This document shows, piece by piece, positions 62,667 through 64,000 of a DNA stretch of 64,000 bases (positions are counted from its first letter, which is position 1; each line of letters starts with the position of its first letter). The notes under the pieces are model-generated. The model was not told the DNA's origin. It searched no databases and saw only the letters and a program-made list of their open reading frames with translations. The stretch comes from CAVWDI01 sp963793095 (GTDB lineage Bacteria > Chloroflexota > Anaerolineae > Anaerolineales > UBA4823): contig CAWBYY010000002.1 in NCBI GenBank assembly GCA_963793095.1, positions 620,001 to 684,000 of the forward strand, written 5' to 3'. Position numbers and translations under genes: made by a program.

Positions 62667-63767
62667 ATGATTACAAATCAGGACTTGAGAGAATTATTAA
62701 ACTATCAAGCTAAGAGTGCGGTTCTGAGCGTGTACCTGAATACAGACCCGGCAGAAGGGAGTCCTGAGACTTACAGGCTCCACTTAAGGAGTATGTTGAA
62801 AGATATAGAACTGCCGGAAGATATCGAGACAGTAACCCGTTATATTGATCACGAACATAACTGGTCAGGGCGAAGCGTCGCCGTATTTTCCTGCGCTCAG
62901 GAAGATTTTTTCAGGGCATATTCGATAGCTGTACCTGTACGCAGCCGGGCGCGCTATGATCTGCGCCCGTATGTAAAACCGCTGGCTGATTTATTTGATT
63001 CTTACGGGGGATATGGAATTGTGCTTATTGATAAACAAAAAGCCCGCCTTTTTTATTTCAATTTAGGCGAAATGGAGGAGAAAGGAGGGATTATCGGGGA
63101 AAGTGTTAAACGCACGAAGAGGGGCGGTGGTTCACAGCAAGCCGGTCGAAAAGGAGGCAGCGCTGGTTTAACTGATTACGTGGATGAAGTGGCTGATAGA
63201 AATATCAAGGACGCAGTTGATGCAGCAGCCCGGTTCTTCAAAGAAAGTAATGTGCGCAGGATTATGATCGGCGGTTCAGAAGATACCATAGCTCAATTCC
63301 GGGCGATGCTTCCAAAAGCCTGGCAGAGTCTGGTAATCGGTGTGTTTCCAATCAGCATGAACGCCAGCCTTAACGATATCCTGGAGCGGGCAATGAAGGT
63401 CGGCGCTCAAGCGGAAGTTCGCCGGGAAACCCAGTTAGCGAACGCAATCGTCACAAATGCTGCAAAGGAGAGAGGTGGCGTGATGGGCCTCCAGGATACT
63501 CTCCAGGCGATATACGAAGGCAGGGTGTTGACGCTGTTAATCCGGGACGGATTTCGGGAAGCGGGAAGCCGCTGCATGAGCTGCGGGTATATCTCGGGAG
63601 AGGTACTTGAGGTGTGTCCTTACTGCGGGGAAGAAGTTGAACAGATTAACGATGCGGTGGAATTCGCTGTCCGAAGAGTCATGCGAATTGGGGGTGAAGT
63701 TGAGGTTATTGACAGCGACAGAAATCTGGGTGAATTTAAAAATATTGGCGCCTTGCTCAGATATTGA
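62667..63767 (+). CDS. bacterial archaeo-eukaryotic release factor family protein (baeRF10-like)
   Basis: A 366-residue homologue of archaeal/eukaryotic release factor 1. The VLSVYLNTDP N-terminal segment, VAVFSCAQEDFFRAYSI, and a central domain with GIVLIDKQKARLFYFNLGEMEE are typical of the baeRF group, and the C-terminal domain has a zinc-ribbon-like CMSCGYISGEVLEVCPYCG. The strong GAGGAGG ribosome site fixes the ATG at 62667; an earlier TTG is unlikely. Members are thought to act on ribosomes or to associate with ribosome hibernation factors, but function is not settled. It is monocistronic and convergent with the methyltransferase gene. Confidence 0.82.
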   Translation: MITNQDLRELLNYQAKSAVLSVYLNTDPAEGSPETYRLHLRSMLKDIELPEDIETVTRYIDHEHNWSGRSVAVFSCAQEDFFRAYSIAVPVRSRARYDLRPYVKPLADLFDSYGGYGIVLIDKQKARLFYFNLGEMEEKGGIIGESVKRTKRGGGSQQAGRKGGSAGLTDYVDEVADRNIKDAVDAAARFFKESNVRRIMIGGSEDTIAQFRAMLPKAWQSLVIGVFPISMNASLNDILERAMKVGAQAEVRRETQLANAIVTNAAKERGGVMGLQDTLQAIYEGRVLTLLIRDGFREAGSRCMSCGYISGEVLEVCPYCGEEVEQINDAVEFAVRRVMRIGGEVEVIDSDRNLGEFKNIGALLRY

Positions 63768-63797
63768 ACCTTCGTTAGAAATGATCCGGGCTTTATT

Positions 63798-64000
63798 CTA
63801 TAAATAACAAACTGATATTAAATAAGGGGAGTCTTCTGTATAAGGGGATTGGTCGAAATCACCAAACAAAATTAAATTTCCAAAACCAGCGTTCATAATT
63901 TCGCGGCTGTATTGGTCGTAAGAGTGTATATAGTGGACAGTCTGGGTGCTTGTTCGCTCGATTGTGCCGTCCGGGAGAAGGTGGTCGTAATGCCACCGAA
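63798..64000 (-). CDS. class I SAM-dependent methyltransferase, C-terminal part
   Basis: The last 66 residues of a gene that continues beyond the window edge, ending in a TAG at 63798-63800 read on the minus strand. The sequence includes HYDHLLPDGTIERTSTQT, SYDQYSREIMNAGFGNLILF and FGDFDQSPYTEDSPYLI, a C-terminal pattern I recognise from class I SAM methyltransferases (a beta strand followed by DxSPxxxDSPxL). Convergent with the baeRF10-like gene; 30 bp separate the stops, with no clear terminator. Confidence 0.7.
   Translation of the reverse strand, partial: RWHYDHLLPDGTIERTSTQTVHYIHSYDQYSREIMNAGFGNLILFGDFDQSPYTEDSPYLISVCYL

Noticed and set aside
1..64000. CRISPR arrays, insertion sequences, tRNA and rRNA genes
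   Set aside because: No direct repeat series, no transposase or terminal inverted repeats, and no cloverleaf-like or rRNA sequences were recognised in reading the window.

Overview
The window looks like a bacterial chromosome segment dominated by a very large surface-polysaccharide locus (about 1-52.3 kb), followed by an ordinary housekeeping block (52.3-64 kb). Moderate GC, leaderless promoters before tsaE, uvrD and holB, a type-4 (Fe-S) uracil-DNA glycosylase, a bacterial eRF1-like (baeRF10-type) protein and several large GT-C-type membrane proteins fit a Chloroflexota (Anaerolineae-like) genome. That assignment is inference; there is no rRNA, tRNA or other marker here to prove it.

Region A (1-19.9 kb, all minus strand) is one long transcription unit that begins with a small winged-helix regulator. 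It continues through GDP-fucose synthase, an ABC polysaccharide exporter (Wzm/Wzt), a capsule-type transferase, a UDP-GlcNAc 4,6-dehydratase, an RmlD-like reductase, a NeuB-type synthase, an SpsF-type cytidylyltransferase and several glycosyltransferases. It ends with a sulfotransferase, a Gfo/Idh oxidoreductase, a fused ATP sulfurylase-APS kinase that makes PAPS, an SDR, a NeuA-type CMP-sugar synthetase and the start of a second NeuB. Together these suggest a sulfated glycan containing nonulosonic (sialic/legionaminic-like) acid. Region B (20-24.1 kb, minus) is a lipid-linked sugar module: GT2, UPF0104-type membrane protein and GT-C transferase. Its promoter has the same unusual layout as that of the regulator, with a shared AATTCA-N5-TGAATT palindrome.

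Region C (24.3-31.9 kb, mostly plus, looks more AT-rich) holds GT4 enzymes, a second UPF0104-type protein, and an amino-sugar cassette: NeuD/PglD-like acyltransferase, an adenylate-forming ligase fused to a carrier-protein domain, an FdtA-like ketoisomerase and a DegT aminotransferase. Region D (31.9-46.3 kb, mostly minus) contains seven large GT-C-like membrane proteins, six of which fall into paralogous sets, including a tandem triplet with a conserved soluble tail of unknown function; one set member lies in region B. Region E (46.3-52.3 kb, minus) holds a GT4, a Wzx-type flippase, a UDP-uronate epimerase, a UDP-sugar dehydrogenase and a second sulfotransferase.

Region F (52.3-64 kb) carries udg4, rimI, tsaB, tsaE and uvrD/pcrA on minus, then holB, a degenerate metallo-beta-lactamase-fold protein, an asparaginase, nth, an HtrA-like lipoprotein protease and baeRF10 on plus, and the end of a methyltransferase on minus. 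Five polysaccharide genes carry at least seven single-base frameshifts, mostly in short homopolymers; I saw none in region F. They are either sequencing/assembly errors or real decay, and this affects how those genes should be read.
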